Below are positions 18,973 to 27,669 of a stretch of 64,000 nucleotides of DNA, piece after piece. The first letter of the stretch is position 1. The number at the start of each line of letters is the position of its first letter. The notes below the pieces were generated by a model, which saw only the letters and a list, made by a program, of their open reading frames with translations, was not told the DNA's origin and did no database searches. The stretch spans positions 1,736,001 through 1,800,000 of the forward strand of contig NZ_CP069533.1 of NCBI RefSeq assembly GCF_016889765.1, read 5' to 3'. This DNA is from Corynebacterium minutissimum (GTDB lineage: Bacteria > Actinomycetota > Actinomycetes > Mycobacteriales > Mycobacteriaceae). The translations under genes were made by a program, and so were the position numbers.

Positions 18973-19011
18973 GCGCGGCCGTGCCCTAATGATTCAAGGG
19001 CGCGGCCGCGC
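18973..19011 (+). terminator. Terminator-like hairpin after guaA
   Basis: GCGCGGCCGTGCCCT pairs with AGGGCGCGGCCGCGC (one mismatch) across a 9-nt loop, 31 nt after the guaA stop. There is no T run. Confidence 0.6.
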
Positions 19012-19045
19012 TGTGCATTGTGCCCGGCGGTGGTTGCTGGGCGGT

Positions 19046-19624
19046 TTAGGGAATGATGGTGGGCGGGCCGCTGATCATGTCGTTGTAGAGTGCGATGTCA
19101 CCACTGATCGGCACGAGCTGGTCGCCTTGGATCTGGAGCTGAACGGTAGCGCGCTCCGTGATCCCTTCCGCCGTGGCGCCGCCGCGGCGGCCGAAGGTGG
19201 CTTGGAGGGTGTCGTCGCTTAGCACCTGCACATTCTCGATGCTGGCTGCCGTCACGCCGGTGTTGGCCAATGGGGTCGAACCCGACCAGACGATGAGGCC
19301 TTGGGCAATCGACGAACCGAGCCCGCCTGGCCCGTTGAGGTTGCCGTATGTACCGCTCAGCACGGAGTAGCTGATAGGTGCGCAGGGATTGTAGCCGCCA
19401 TCGGTCACGGTGAAATAGAGTCGGGGCACGACGTCGCTGCGCAAAGCGGTGGCTCCCTCAGCACCGAGGCCATAGCGCGTGTGGAAGTAAGCGTTTTCGG
19501 TGGCGCAGGTGTCTGTCGTGCCGGCATGTGCTCCGCCGGGGTTGAAGGCAACGGCGGCGGCAGGGGAGCAGGCGGCGAGTGCCGCGCAGCCGAGGATGCA
19601 GGGAAGAATCAGGGAATATTTCAT
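19046..19624 (-). CDS. LppP/LprE-type lipoprotein
   Basis: 192 residues with a lipoprotein signal peptide (MKYSLILPCILGCAALAAC, lipidation Cys about residue 19). The exported domain has Cys in DTCATENAYF and in GYNPCAPISYSV, a pairing seen in the LppP/LprE lipoproteins of mycolic-acid bacteria, and ends with a small beta-rich region (DDTLQATFGRRGG, RATVQLQIQGDQLVPISGDI). Function unknown; cell-surface location expected. Single gene between guaA and an HNH gene. Confidence 0.82.
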   Translation of the reverse strand: MKYSLILPCILGCAALAACSPAAAVAFNPGGAHAGTTDTCATENAYFHTRYGLGAEGATALRSDVVPRLYFTVTDGGYNPCAPISYSVLSGTYGNLNGPGGLGSSIAQGLIVWSGSTPLANTGVTAASIENVQVLSDDTLQATFGRRGGATAEGITERATVQLQIQGDQLVPISGDIALYNDMISGPPTIIP

Positions 19625-19850
19625 GACCCGAACGCTAGCAATAGGCCGCTTTCAGTCGGAAGGGGATGATTCCCCAGCGCTCCAATAACGCATTAATTCC
19701 AGCCCGGTGAAGGCGAAGAAATAGCCCTCTGAACGGGTCTTTTAGAGTGGCGCGCACGTGTAGCCGCGCACCGAGGACTATTCCTCAGTGAGCGGCTGGT
19801 CGGAAGCTTGGACGCGCGGTGCGTCGGTGAATCGGCGCGGACTACACGGC

Positions 19851-20930
19851 CTAACCCGGCGGTGGTTCGCCTGGGCGAGGGCTGACTGAACCACCAGGCG
19901 GTGAGGACGAGGGCGGCGGGTGCGCGGGGCTGGGAATAGGAACGGGTGGGCCCGCCCACGGCGGCAGGTAATGCACGCGGCCGTCGATGCGGTCGAGGCG
20001 TCCACGGCCGGTAGGGCGCTCGGGGTCATCGTCGTTGACCGCGTTGTGATACGCGCACAGCGGCACCATATTGGCCATGTTGGTCGGCCCACCATCTTGG
20101 AAGCGAATGAGGTGATGAATCTGCGAGTCCTCAGCAGGCGCATTGCAGCCGGGCCACGCACACGTGGGATGCTCCGCCGATAAAGCAAGACGCTGCTTCG
20201 GGCTGGCAAAGCGGCTGGCCATGTAGAGGTTGACGGGGCCGTGGTGGGGATGGATAAGGGTGATGAGGCCGACGTCGGCAAGCTTTTCGCGCACAAACTC
20301 CGCACCGGTCATCGTGGCACCGTTGGTCAGCTGCAGCTCAATCTCCTCACCATCGCCGTCAATGATGCGGTCCATCTCATCGAGGCGCACGATGACGTTG
20401 GATTGGAGCTTCTGACCCGAGCCGCCCCCGCCGCGGAACACGGTATGCGCTGTGGTGAGCAAGTCCTTGTCGGTCGTCTTGAGTACGGCCAGCAGCTTCG
20501 AGATGTTCAACGAGCTATCCGTGATGCTCAGCGTGTGGTTGCGGCCTTCCCGGCGCGTCACGCGCACGCCCGGGGCGGGGTCCTTGGGCGGGCGCCATTC
20601 CTTGAGCTTCGCCTTCGCCACTATGGCGATCTTCTCCCGCGGGGTAGCGGCCAGCAGCTGGCGCAGCTCCCAGGCCTTGCGTGCCTTGAGTCGAGAACAG
20701 TAACGCTCGATATCAAGGAGCGTGAACACATCGTGGCGCGTGCGGCGCGCTTTGCGCTGCCGGGAGCGGAACATGGTATCGCCGAAGTACACCTCGTGCA
20801 GGTTGAGAAGCTTCGCCGCGAAGTCGGGCTGCGCGCCCATCTGAACCAGTTGCGCGCGCGTGACACCGGCGCACTGCTCGACCACGTCGAGCCCATGCGC
20901 TAGTGCCTGAATGTAACCCCCCAGTTGCAT
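19851..20930 (-). CDS. HNH endonuclease-signature protein (DUF222-like)
   Basis: 359 residues, N-terminal helical domain of the type found in multicopy actinobacterial HNH proteins, then a Cys4-type HNH motif near the C-terminus (CAWPGCNAPAEDSQIHHLI and LCAYHNAVNDDD), ending in a Pro/Ser-rich tail. The His-His pair and downstream Asn/His of the beta-beta-alpha-metal fold are present. A paralogue lies at 60831-61859 in this window. No toxin, restriction or phage partner adjoins it. Real substrate and role unknown. Confidence 0.85.
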   Translation of the reverse strand: MQLGGYIQALAHGLDVVEQCAGVTRAQLVQMGAQPDFAAKLLNLHEVYFGDTMFRSRQRKARRTRHDVFTLLDIERYCSRLKARKAWELRQLLAATPREKIAIVAKAKLKEWRPPKDPAPGVRVTRREGRNHTLSITDSSLNISKLLAVLKTTDKDLLTTAHTVFRGGGGSGQKLQSNVIVRLDEMDRIIDGDGEEIELQLTNGATMTGAEFVREKLADVGLITLIHPHHGPVNLYMASRFASPKQRLALSAEHPTCAWPGCNAPAEDSQIHHLIRFQDGGPTNMANMVPLCAYHNAVNDDDPERPTGRGRLDRIDGRVHYLPPWAGPPVPIPSPAHPPPSSSPPGGSVSPRPGEPPPG

Positions 20931-20963
20931 AGGCCACAGCCTAAACCAGGTCGTGTGATCGCG

Positions 20964-22007
20964 CTACTTGAGCGAAGAAATCGCAGTACACAGCTTATCG
21001 ACGTCCCCCTCCTCCGTCGACCACGCCGTACAGAAACGCACCACGCGCTTATCTTCATGTTCGCCAAAGAACTCGCACACAAAGTTTTTCTTGAGCTGGT
21101 CTTCCTGCTCGCGGGTAAGAAGTGCAAACTGCTGGTTGGTGGGGGAGTCAAAGAGCATGTCGATGCCGACGGCGCGGAATGCCTCGGCGATACGCTGGGC
21201 CTGGGCGTTGGCGCGGGCGCAGATTTGTTCGTAGAGCGTTGCCGGAGCTGCAGCCTCAGCGGGCGTGCTGAAGAGGGCGGAGAACTGCGCACCGAGCAAC
21301 CATCCTTTAGCTAGCAGCCCGCCGTGTTGTTTCATGGCGTGGCGGAAGCGCGGTGCACCTGCGGGGAAGACGATGGCCTCGCCGAAGAGGGCACCGCATT
21401 TGGTGCCGCCGATGGTGAAGACGTCGACAAGCGCGGCAAGATCCGGCAGGCTGACATCCGCGGCAGAAAGGCCGTAGCCGAGGCGGGCGCCGTCGACAAA
21501 CAGGCGCAACTCGTACTCGTCACACACCTCGCGCAGGGCCACGAGCTCCGCGCGGGTATAGGTGGTGCCGTATTCAGTGGGCTGCGTGATGTAGACCAGC
21601 GCGGGTTCGGGCATGTGCTCCTCAATCCCAGAAGCGCGGTACTCCTCCACACACGCGCGGACCTGCGCGGCGGTGATCTTGCCCAACTGGTTTGGCAGCG
21701 TGATGACCTTGTGTCCGGTGTGCTCGATAGCGCCCGTCTCGTGCGTGGCGATGTGCCCGCTATCCGCCGCAATAACACCTTCCCAGGGGCGCAGCCGGTG
21801 GGCGATGACGGTGGCGTTGGCCTGGGTGCCTCCGACCATGAAGTGCACCTCGGCATCCGGCGCCTGGCAGGCGGCGCGCAGGGTATCGGCGGCCGCAGCA
21901 CAAAGCTCATCGGTGCCGTAGCCGGCATAGGCCCCGCCCGCCCCCGGGATGGCATCAAGGACGCGGGGGTGAGCGGAGCGGTGGTAATCGTTGCCGAAGT
22001 GTCTCAT
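20964..22007 (-). CDS. ltaE: Low-specificity L-threonine aldolase family protein
   Basis: PLP enzyme expected to cleave threonine or allo-threonine to glycine and acetaldehyde. 347 residues, beta-eliminating-lyase fold: FGNDYHRSAHP at the N-terminus, substrate/PLP contacts in GGTQANATVIAHRL and HIATHETGAIEHTGHKV, Asp-Gly-Ala-Arg in VDGARLGYGL, PLP lysine in IGGTKCGALFGEA (about residue 205). Lies 11 bp downstream of esrI on the same strand, so it may be read from the esrI promoter. Confidence 0.9.
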   Translation of the reverse strand: MRHFGNDYHRSAHPRVLDAIPGAGGAYAGYGTDELCAAAADTLRAACQAPDAEVHFMVGGTQANATVIAHRLRPWEGVIAADSGHIATHETGAIEHTGHKVITLPNQLGKITAAQVRACVEEYRASGIEEHMPEPALVYITQPTEYGTTYTRAELVALREVCDEYELRLFVDGARLGYGLSAADVSLPDLAALVDVFTIGGTKCGALFGEAIVFPAGAPRFRHAMKQHGGLLAKGWLLGAQFSALFSTPAEAAAPATLYEQICARANAQAQRIAEAFRAVGIDMLFDSPTNQQFALLTREQEDQLKKNFVCEFFGEHEDKRVVRFCTAWSTEEGDVDKLCTAISSLK

Positions 22008-22018
22008 AGTGGGCCAGT

Positions 22019-23077
22019 TTAGCCGGTGACGGTGAGCTCGCCGATGCCCTCGTCGATGTGGATATCCAGCAGCGCATCATCGTCATGGCGGTCGGTGCAA
22101 TTGCTTTCGCCCAAGCCGCCGTCGCAGGTGAGCGATACCGGGACGTCCTTCGGGAGGATGACCTCCACGGTGCCGATGCCGATATCGATGGTGACGTCGT
22201 GTTTGTCTTTCAGGTCGTGCAGCTGGCTCAAGTCCACCGTTGAGGTGCCGATACCCAGGTCATAGTATTCCTCGAGCTCCTCTGCGCTGGTAGGGGCGAT
22301 GTGCTGAGAACCGACATTGAAGCGGGCGCGGAACCCGGACTCATCGCCGTCGACTTCTGACTGGAAGGAGACCCCGAGGAAGGCAACCGTCAGGGCGACT
22401 CCCACAGCACCAAGAGCAATCGCGGCCTCAGCCCACTGCGAACCACGCTTCTTTGTCGGTTCTTCTCGCGGGCCCGGTTCCGGCAGGTCCCAAGCTTCAG
22501 GTACCACGCCGAGCGGATCCCAGGACGGCGGGGTGGTGCGGCCGGGCGGGAAGGGGTGGCCTTCCGCAGGGCTATAACTGTTGAGGTTAACGGGCTCCTC
22601 ACGCACCGGCTGCTCAGCGGCTAATAGCCCGCCGGGCGGCAGCGGCTCGCGGTGGTGAAGGGCGTACCAGGCCAGCGCACACAGCCCGAAGGTTAGCGTG
22701 GCAGAGGGAAGACCGGCGAAGTATTGCTCGCTCAGGAATAACGGGCCGGAGCCTAAAGTGAGAAGGACTCCGATAATCAGCATCCAGCCGAGCTCCTGCT
22801 CCTCCTTGGCGCCATCTTTGCCTAAGGCCGCATCGAGCGGACAGTAGGGCGAGCCGTAGCGCGGCATGATTGCCCAGGCAGCGAGGTAGGCGGCGATGCC
22901 ACCGCCGAAGGCGAGTGCTGCGACCACAAAAGCCACGCGCACGAGCGTGGGGTCAATCTGGTAGCGCACCGCGATGCCTTCGCAGACACCGGCGATGTGC
23001 GCGTCGCCGCCCTGTTTCTTGGGAAGGCGGACGGGGCGGGTCGTCCACATCTGGTTGAGTGTGTTGTTCTTCGTCAT
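22019..23077 (-). CDS. esrI: EsrI-like PspC-domain membrane protein
   Basis: 352 residues from the ATG at 23077 (MTKNNTLNQMWTTRPVRL). N-terminal PspC domain (about 18-75, AGVCEGIAVRYQIDPTLVRVAF followed by a helix), two more membrane helices (about 95-140), a Pro-rich linker, another helix (about 225-245), then a C-terminal LiaF/DUF4097-like beta domain (TIDIGIGTVEVILPKDVPV). In C. glutamicum the equivalent protein EsrI inhibits the EsrSR two-component system until envelope stress; the divergent sensor and regulator here fit that exactly. Confidence 0.88.
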   Translation of the reverse strand: MTKNNTLNQMWTTRPVRLPKKQGGDAHIAGVCEGIAVRYQIDPTLVRVAFVVAALAFGGGIAAYLAAWAIMPRYGSPYCPLDAALGKDGAKEEQELGWMLIIGVLLTLGSGPLFLSEQYFAGLPSATLTFGLCALAWYALHHREPLPPGGLLAAEQPVREEPVNLNSYSPAEGHPFPPGRTTPPSWDPLGVVPEAWDLPEPGPREEPTKKRGSQWAEAAIALGAVGVALTVAFLGVSFQSEVDGDESGFRARFNVGSQHIAPTSAEELEEYYDLGIGTSTVDLSQLHDLKDKHDVTIDIGIGTVEVILPKDVPVSLTCDGGLGESNCTDRHDDDALLDIHIDEGIGELTVTG

Positions 23078-23190
23078 ACTTTTATGGTGCCGTGCGGGGC
23101 CTCGCGGCGGTATCGGTAATCGCCCTGATTTTTCCGCCTCGGGGTTGTCCCTGATGTGCATGCGAGGTTCGCCGTGCAACGATAGTTGGT

Positions 23191-24336
23191 ATGACTTCGC
23201 CCTATGTGCCTGCAGAAAACGCGGCGCCTTATCCCTTGATGTCGCGGCCCCAGTCCGATCGCGTGGTGGCCGGCGTGGCTGCGGGGCTCGCCCAGCATCT
23301 GCAGGTTCCGGTTCTCTACGTACGCATCGCTCTTACCGTGCTGACGGTGATGGGCGGGGTGGGCGCGATGGTCTATGCCGGGTTGTGGATGTCCACGCCT
23401 GCGCTTGACGACGGCCCCTCCTCCCGCAACCCTTCCTCCCTCCTGCTGGTGTTCTTAGCGCTGGTAGGAGGGGTAATTGGGGTGTTGGGGGTATCGGGGG
23501 CGTCGCCAAGCGCATTGGTGCCGTTGGCTGCTGTGGGCGTCGGCGCGGTCTTGGCGTGGCTAGCTTACGACCGTGGCTTGAATACGCCGGTGGGCATGGT
23601 GAGCGTTGTGGCTGGTGCCGCGTTGGTCATCGTGGGCGTTGTGGTGGCGGCGGTGACGTGGGAGAGCGGATCTGGTTCGGCGATTGTGGCTACGGCGCTA
23701 ACACTCGTGGGTTTTGGTGCGCTGGTGGTGCCGCTGGTGCTCAAGCTGTGGCGTTCCCTGTCGCAGGAGCAGGCGGCGAAGGCGGTGTCGGAGGAACGCA
23801 CGGAGATTGCCGCCCGCCTGCACGATTCGGTGCTGCAGACGCTGGCGCTCATCCAAAAGCGCGCGGAGGATCCGCGCGAGGTGACGCGCTTGGCGCGTGC
23901 CCAAGAACGTGAGCTGCGGGCCTGGCTTTTCGACGCCCCCTCCTCCGCCCCCACCACCTGTTTCGGCGCTCTCGACGCGGCATGTGGGGAAGTGGAGGAT
24001 CTTTTCGACCTGCGGGTCTCCCTGGTGACGGTGGGCGAGGACGCGGAACTGACGGAGTCCGCCAAGCTTGCCATCCAGGCAGCGCGCGAGGCGATGGTGA
24101 ATGCCGGCAAGCACGCGGGCGTGGATACGGTGGACGTGTATGCGGAGCTGTTGGCCGGCGAGTTGAGCATTTTTGTCCGTGACCGTGGGGTAGGTTTCGA
24201 GGTGGAGGACATTCCCGCTGATAGGCACGGCATTCGTGATAGTATTCGCGCGCGCGTAGAGAGTGTCGGTGGGCATGTGAGAATTTCCTCGACCCCGGGG
24301 GAGGGCACCGAGGTGGAGCTCACGGTAGCGTTATGA
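23191..24336 (+). CDS. esrS: Sensor histidine kinase EsrS
   Basis: 381 residues: N-terminal PspC-like segment (about 20-70, VVAGVAAGLAQHLQVPVLYVRIAL), several membrane helices to about residue 190, then a HisKA_3 dimerisation domain with the phospho-acceptor His in AARLHDSVLQTLALI (about 211) and an HATPase domain (EAMVNAGKHAG, DRGVGF, GHVRISSTPGEGTEV). Divergent from esrI; ATGA overlap with esrR. Homologous to the envelope-stress kinase EsrS of C. glutamicum. Confidence 0.92.
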   Translation: MTSPYVPAENAAPYPLMSRPQSDRVVAGVAAGLAQHLQVPVLYVRIALTVLTVMGGVGAMVYAGLWMSTPALDDGPSSRNPSSLLLVFLALVGGVIGVLGVSGASPSALVPLAAVGVGAVLAWLAYDRGLNTPVGMVSVVAGAALVIVGVVVAAVTWESGSGSAIVATALTLVGFGALVVPLVLKLWRSLSQEQAAKAVSEERTEIAARLHDSVLQTLALIQKRAEDPREVTRLARAQERELRAWLFDAPSSAPTTCFGALDAACGEVEDLFDLRVSLVTVGEDAELTESAKLAIQAAREAMVNAGKHAGVDTVDVYAELLAGELSIFVRDRGVGFEVEDIPADRHGIRDSIRARVESVGGHVRISSTPGEGTEVELTVAL

Positions 24337-24992
24337 GCATGGTGAAGGTGTTTCTGGTTGATGATCACTCTGTCTTCCGTGCCGGCGTGCGCGCGGAGCT
24401 GGCGGAGTCCCCGGAGATTGAAATCGTCGGGGATGCGGGGACCGTTGCGGAGGCGCTGGAGGGTATTGCGCGTACCTCGCCGGACGTGGTGCTTCTCGAC
24501 GTTCACATGCCCGACGGCGGCGGCCTCGCCGTGATGAACGCGACGGCGCACCAGCCATCGCGGCCGGTGTTTCTGGCGCTGAGCGTGTCGGATGCGGCAG
24601 AGGATGTTATTGCGCTAATTCGGGCGGGCGCGCGTGGCTATGTCACCAAGAATATTTCCGGCCCCGACCTAGCCCAAGCGATAGCGCAGGTCAACAGTGG
24701 GGATGCGTATTTCTCGCCGCGCCTAGCAGGTTTTGTCCTCGATGCTTTTGCCTCCGGCGCGCCCGCACCGGAGCCGGAGGAAGGTCATGACCCAGTGGTG
24801 GATGCGCTCACGAGGCGGGAGCTGGAGGTCTTAAGGCTGCTTGCCCGCGGCTATACGTACCGCGAGATTGGCAAGCAGTTGTTTATCTCTGTCAAGACCG
24901 TGGAGACGCATGCCTCCAACATTTTGCGCAAGACCCAGCAGTCCAACCGCCACCAGCTCACTCGCTGGGCTACCTCGCGCGATTTGGCTTAA
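24333..24992 (+). CDS. esrR: NarL/LuxR-type response regulator EsrR
   Basis: 219 residues: receiver domain (about 4-120) with acidic pair in LVDDHSVFRAG, phospho-Asp in VVLLDVHMPDG (about 55) and Lys in GYVTKNI; linker; LuxR HTH (about 150-210, LTRREVLRLLARGYTYREIGKQLFISVKTVETH-like pattern). Coupled to esrS by an ATGA overlap. Likely target includes the divergent esrI promoter, as in C. glutamicum. Confidence 0.93.
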   Translation: MSMVKVFLVDDHSVFRAGVRAELAESPEIEIVGDAGTVAEALEGIARTSPDVVLLDVHMPDGGGLAVMNATAHQPSRPVFLALSVSDAAEDVIALIRAGARGYVTKNISGPDLAQAIAQVNSGDAYFSPRLAGFVLDAFASGAPAPEPEEGHDPVVDALTRRELEVLRLLARGYTYREIGKQLFISVKTVETHASNILRKTQQSNRHQLTRWATSRDLA

Positions 24993-24998
24993 GTCGCG

Positions 24999-25400
24999 TT
25001 AGGCGTAGGCGAGCTTGCGAGAGCCGTCCACGTGCGGGAACAGCAGGAACGCGGCCCCGAAGACTAGTGCCCACACTAGGGCGCTGCCCCAGGCTGGTAG
25101 AGCGATAAGTGGGGCAGCCATGATGGCGAGCCACAGCACCATGAGCGGTAGCAGCTGTGCCGCGGAGGGCAGCAGGGAGACGTTGTGATCCTCAGCGAAC
25201 TCGCGCATGCGCTGGCGGTAGGGGTGGAGGAATACCAGCGCGCAGGCTGCCAGGATCAAGACCAGACTGAGCCCGAGCGTTAGGCCGAAGTGGATACGGC
25301 TCGTGCCCACCGCCACGGCGGCACCGGCCAGCAGCGAGGCGCCGAGGCGTACCCACAGTGGAGTGGGGATGGGGGTGGTGTGCGCGTGGAGGGGGTTCAT
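24999..25400 (-). CDS. Small membrane protein downstream of esrR
   Basis: 133 residues with four predicted membrane helices in two hairpins (about 17-38, 42-60, 80-98, 101-118). No recognised domain. Convergent with esrR (6 bp between stops) and its start region overlaps nothing else; imuA' starts 60 bp away in the other direction. Probably a conserved corynebacterial membrane protein. Function unknown. Confidence 0.75.
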   Translation of the reverse strand: MNPLHAHTTPIPTPLWVRLGASLLAGAAVAVGTSRIHFGLTLGLSLVLILAACALVFLHPYRQRMREFAEDHNVSLLPSAAQLLPLMVLWLAIMAAPLIALPAWGSALVWALVFGAAFLLFPHVDGSRKLAYA

Positions 25401-25459
25401 GGCGCCTAACGCTACCAGTGCAATTGCGCGTGTCCGGTGAGAGGTTCATAATAGGAGCT

Positions 25460-26140
25460 ATGAATCAAACAGGTGTTCGCGTCGCGGGTGGCTCACGGGC
25501 CGACCAGATCGCGGCTTTGCGCGCCCAGATTCAACGTCTGGAAACGCCAGACGTGGCCGCAGATGTTCAGCCGGATGTGGACATGCTTACCGTCCCCGAA
25601 GGTCTATCTGCGCTGCTCCCAAGTGGTGGACTGCCCCGAAAGCGGGCCACCGCGTGCGCCGCATGTGCGGCCTTAGTGGTGGAGCTTGTCTCCCATGTTA
25701 GCGCGGCGGGCGGACATGTGGGCATCGTAGGCTGGCCAGACCTCTTACTCGCACAGGTGGCCGAGGAAGGGGATGTCTCCCGGGTCATCGTTGTGCCCGA
25801 TCCGGGAGCCGAGCCGTGGGCGGTCACCGGGGTGTTGTGTGAGGGGCTGGACCTCGTCGTGCACAAAGGTCTCGGCGAGCTCAGCCCCACGCGAGCACGG
25901 CCGGTTCTGGCCAAGGTGCGCGGCGGACAAGCGGCACTGCTGACCGTCGGTGCACGGCTCCCGGGTACGGTCACGGAGATTGGCGCAGACGTCGTGGCGG
26001 TGCGCGGCGTAGGCCGCGGCAGCGGGCGTATCAGGGGAGTGGATATTGAGGTGCGGGTGGCGTCGAAAAGCGCACGCCCACGCCGAGGGGTGCTCACCTG
26101 CGGTGATCGGGCTGAGCGCCCACGCCTGGAGGTGGTATGA
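25460..26140 (+). CDS. imuA': ImuA'-like mutasome accessory protein
   Basis: 226 residues with weak RecA-like character (GGLPRKRATACAA at the Walker A position, with no conserved GKT/S; hydrophobic strands GHVGIVGWPDLL and VSRVIVVPDPG). Such actinobacterial ImuA' proteins are needed with ImuB and DnaE2 for error-prone translesion synthesis. The ATG at 25460 has TAGGAGC upstream; the frame is open further 5' but without support. Its stop overlaps the imuB start (ATGA). A LexA box lies on its first codons. Confidence 0.85.
   Translation: MNQTGVRVAGGSRADQIAALRAQIQRLETPDVAADVQPDVDMLTVPEGLSALLPSGGLPRKRATACAACAALVVELVSHVSAAGGHVGIVGWPDLLLAQVAEEGDVSRVIVVPDPGAEPWAVTGVLCEGLDLVVHKGLGELSPTRARPVLAKVRGGQAALLTVGARLPGTVTEIGADVVAVRGVGRGSGRIRGVDIEVRVASKSARPRRGVLTCGDRAERPRLEVV
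25465..25480 (+). promoter_or_regulatory. LexA (SOS) box overlapping imuA' codons 2-7
   Basis: TCAAACAGGTGTTCGC differs from the corynebacterial/mycobacterial SOS palindrome TCGAACAnnTGTTCGA at two positions and keeps the exact spacing. It begins 5 nt after the A of the start codon, so LexA bound here would sit on the translation start, either as a roadblock or because the promoter makes a near-leaderless transcript. Confidence 0.75.
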
Positions 26141-27669
26141 GAGTCGCGGCCCTGTGGTTCCCGGATTGGCCTATCCAGGCGCTGCAGGACGCCGACAGGG
26201 CAGCGTGTGTGATTGCCTCCCAGCACCACGTGGCGGTGTGCAACGCGGCGGCGCGCCGGGCCGGAGTGCGCCGCGGGATGCGTGTGCGCCAAGCCCAAGC
26301 AGTGCTGCCGGACGTGCGAGTGGAGGAGGCTAACCCGGACCGCGATGGTGCGGTCTTCGCGGAGATTGCTGCCGGGCTCGATGCGGTGGCGTCCTCGGTG
26401 GAGGTCCTGCGTCCGGGCCTAGTCATTGTGGATGCGGGTGCTGCGGGGCGTTTCCACGGAAGTGAGGATAGGGCAGTGGAGATGCTTGTCGACGCCTCCT
26501 CGAGAGCCCACCTCGACGCCACCGTCGGCGTTGCTGACGAGATCGCTACCGCGCTCATTGCCGCGCGTCATGAGAACCTCGGAGCGGTGGTTCCCCCAGG
26601 CGGATCGCGGGAATTTCTGTCGGAGCAACCGGTGGGAGTGCTCGCCGCGGAGGTGGCGTTGGGCTGTCCGCCTGAGACGGTCCATACCGTGCAGCGCCTC
26701 GGCGTGCGCACGTTGGGAGAGCTCGCGGGTTTGCCGCTGCGCCAGGTCACCACGCGCTTCGGGGAAGCCGGGCGGCGCTGTCACGCGGTGGCTTCAGCTG
26801 CACCCGATCGGCGCGTGGCGCCGGAGCTTGCCCGCCCCGATCTGGGCGTGGAGCAAGCCTTCGAGGAGCCTCTTGAGCGCGTGGACGCGGCGGCCTTCGC
26901 TGCGCGCCAGCTGGCAGCACGCCTGCACGCGGTGCTGGATCGCGCGAGCCTTATCTGCATGCGCCTGCGCGTCATCGCCGAATTCGAGGGCGGTACGCGC
27001 CTCGAGCGCATCTGGCGCACGCAGGAAGCGTTGAGCGAGGCCGCCACGGCAGACCGCGTGCGCTGGCAGCTCGATGGGTGGCTGAGTAGTGCGCGGGCGG
27101 GCGAAGGTGGGGGCGTCGAGAAGCTTGTGCTGGAACCGGTGGAAGTCGCCCCACCTGGGGATAGTGTGCTGTGGGGCGCGGGTGAATCGACGGAGCACGC
27201 CAAGCGGGTTATTGCGCGCGTGCAGTCGCAGCTCGGTGTGGATCGCGTGCTGCAGCCGCGCCCGGCCGCAGGCCGCGGGGTGGCCGAGCGTATCGAGCTG
27301 ATTCCCTATGGCGAGCAGCGCGACCCTGCCCCGGAGGGCACGTGGCCTGGGCGCATCCCCGCGCCGCTGCCGGCGAGCTTGGCACACCCCGCCGCGCGCA
27401 TCCGGCTTATCGACGCCTCTGCAGCCGACATCATCGTCACCGCCGAAGCCCTCCTCTCCGGTGAACCTGCGGGCCTAGGGTGGGGCCGCCACCGCTACCG
27501 CGTGACCGGGTGGGCCGGACCTTGGCCAGTAGATACCGGCTGGTGGGATCCGAACGAGGCGCAGCGCTGCGCGCGCCTACAAGTCGTGGGCGAAAACGAC
27601 AACGGCCAGCGCGCCTGGCTCCTCGTGTGGGCAGGCGGGCGCTGGTCGGTGGAGGCGACGTATACCTAG
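26137..27669 (+). CDS. imuB: ImuB, non-catalytic Y-family polymerase homologue
   Basis: 510 residues, the hub of the DnaE2 mutasome that links DnaE2 to the beta clamp. Y-family layout is visible (VAALWFPDWPIQAL at the start, PalmLike region to about 190, HhH region TVHQ/RLGVRTLGELAGLP about 190-205, little finger about 240-340), but the polymerase carboxylates are missing: the first motif reads ALWFPDWP rather than DMDxF, and the SxDE motif is replaced by VIVDAGAAGRF. That fits a structural rather than catalytic role. ATGA-coupled to imuA'; ends overlapping the convergent lipoprotein stop. Confidence 0.9.
   Translation: MRVAALWFPDWPIQALQDADRAACVIASQHHVAVCNAAARRAGVRRGMRVRQAQAVLPDVRVEEANPDRDGAVFAEIAAGLDAVASSVEVLRPGLVIVDAGAAGRFHGSEDRAVEMLVDASSRAHLDATVGVADEIATALIAARHENLGAVVPPGGSREFLSEQPVGVLAAEVALGCPPETVHTVQRLGVRTLGELAGLPLRQVTTRFGEAGRRCHAVASAAPDRRVAPELARPDLGVEQAFEEPLERVDAAAFAARQLAARLHAVLDRASLICMRLRVIAEFEGGTRLERIWRTQEALSEAATADRVRWQLDGWLSSARAGEGGGVEKLVLEPVEVAPPGDSVLWGAGESTEHAKRVIARVQSQLGVDRVLQPRPAAGRGVAERIELIPYGEQRDPAPEGTWPGRIPAPLPASLAHPAARIRLIDASAADIIVTAEALLSGEPAGLGWGRHRYRVTGWAGPWPVDTGWWDPNEAQRCARLQVVGENDNGQRAWLLVWAGGRWSVEATYT

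Noticed and set aside
19625..19850. Possible small gene between the lipoprotein and HNH genes
   Set aside because: Short frames only, no ribosome binding site or coding pattern; treated as non-coding.
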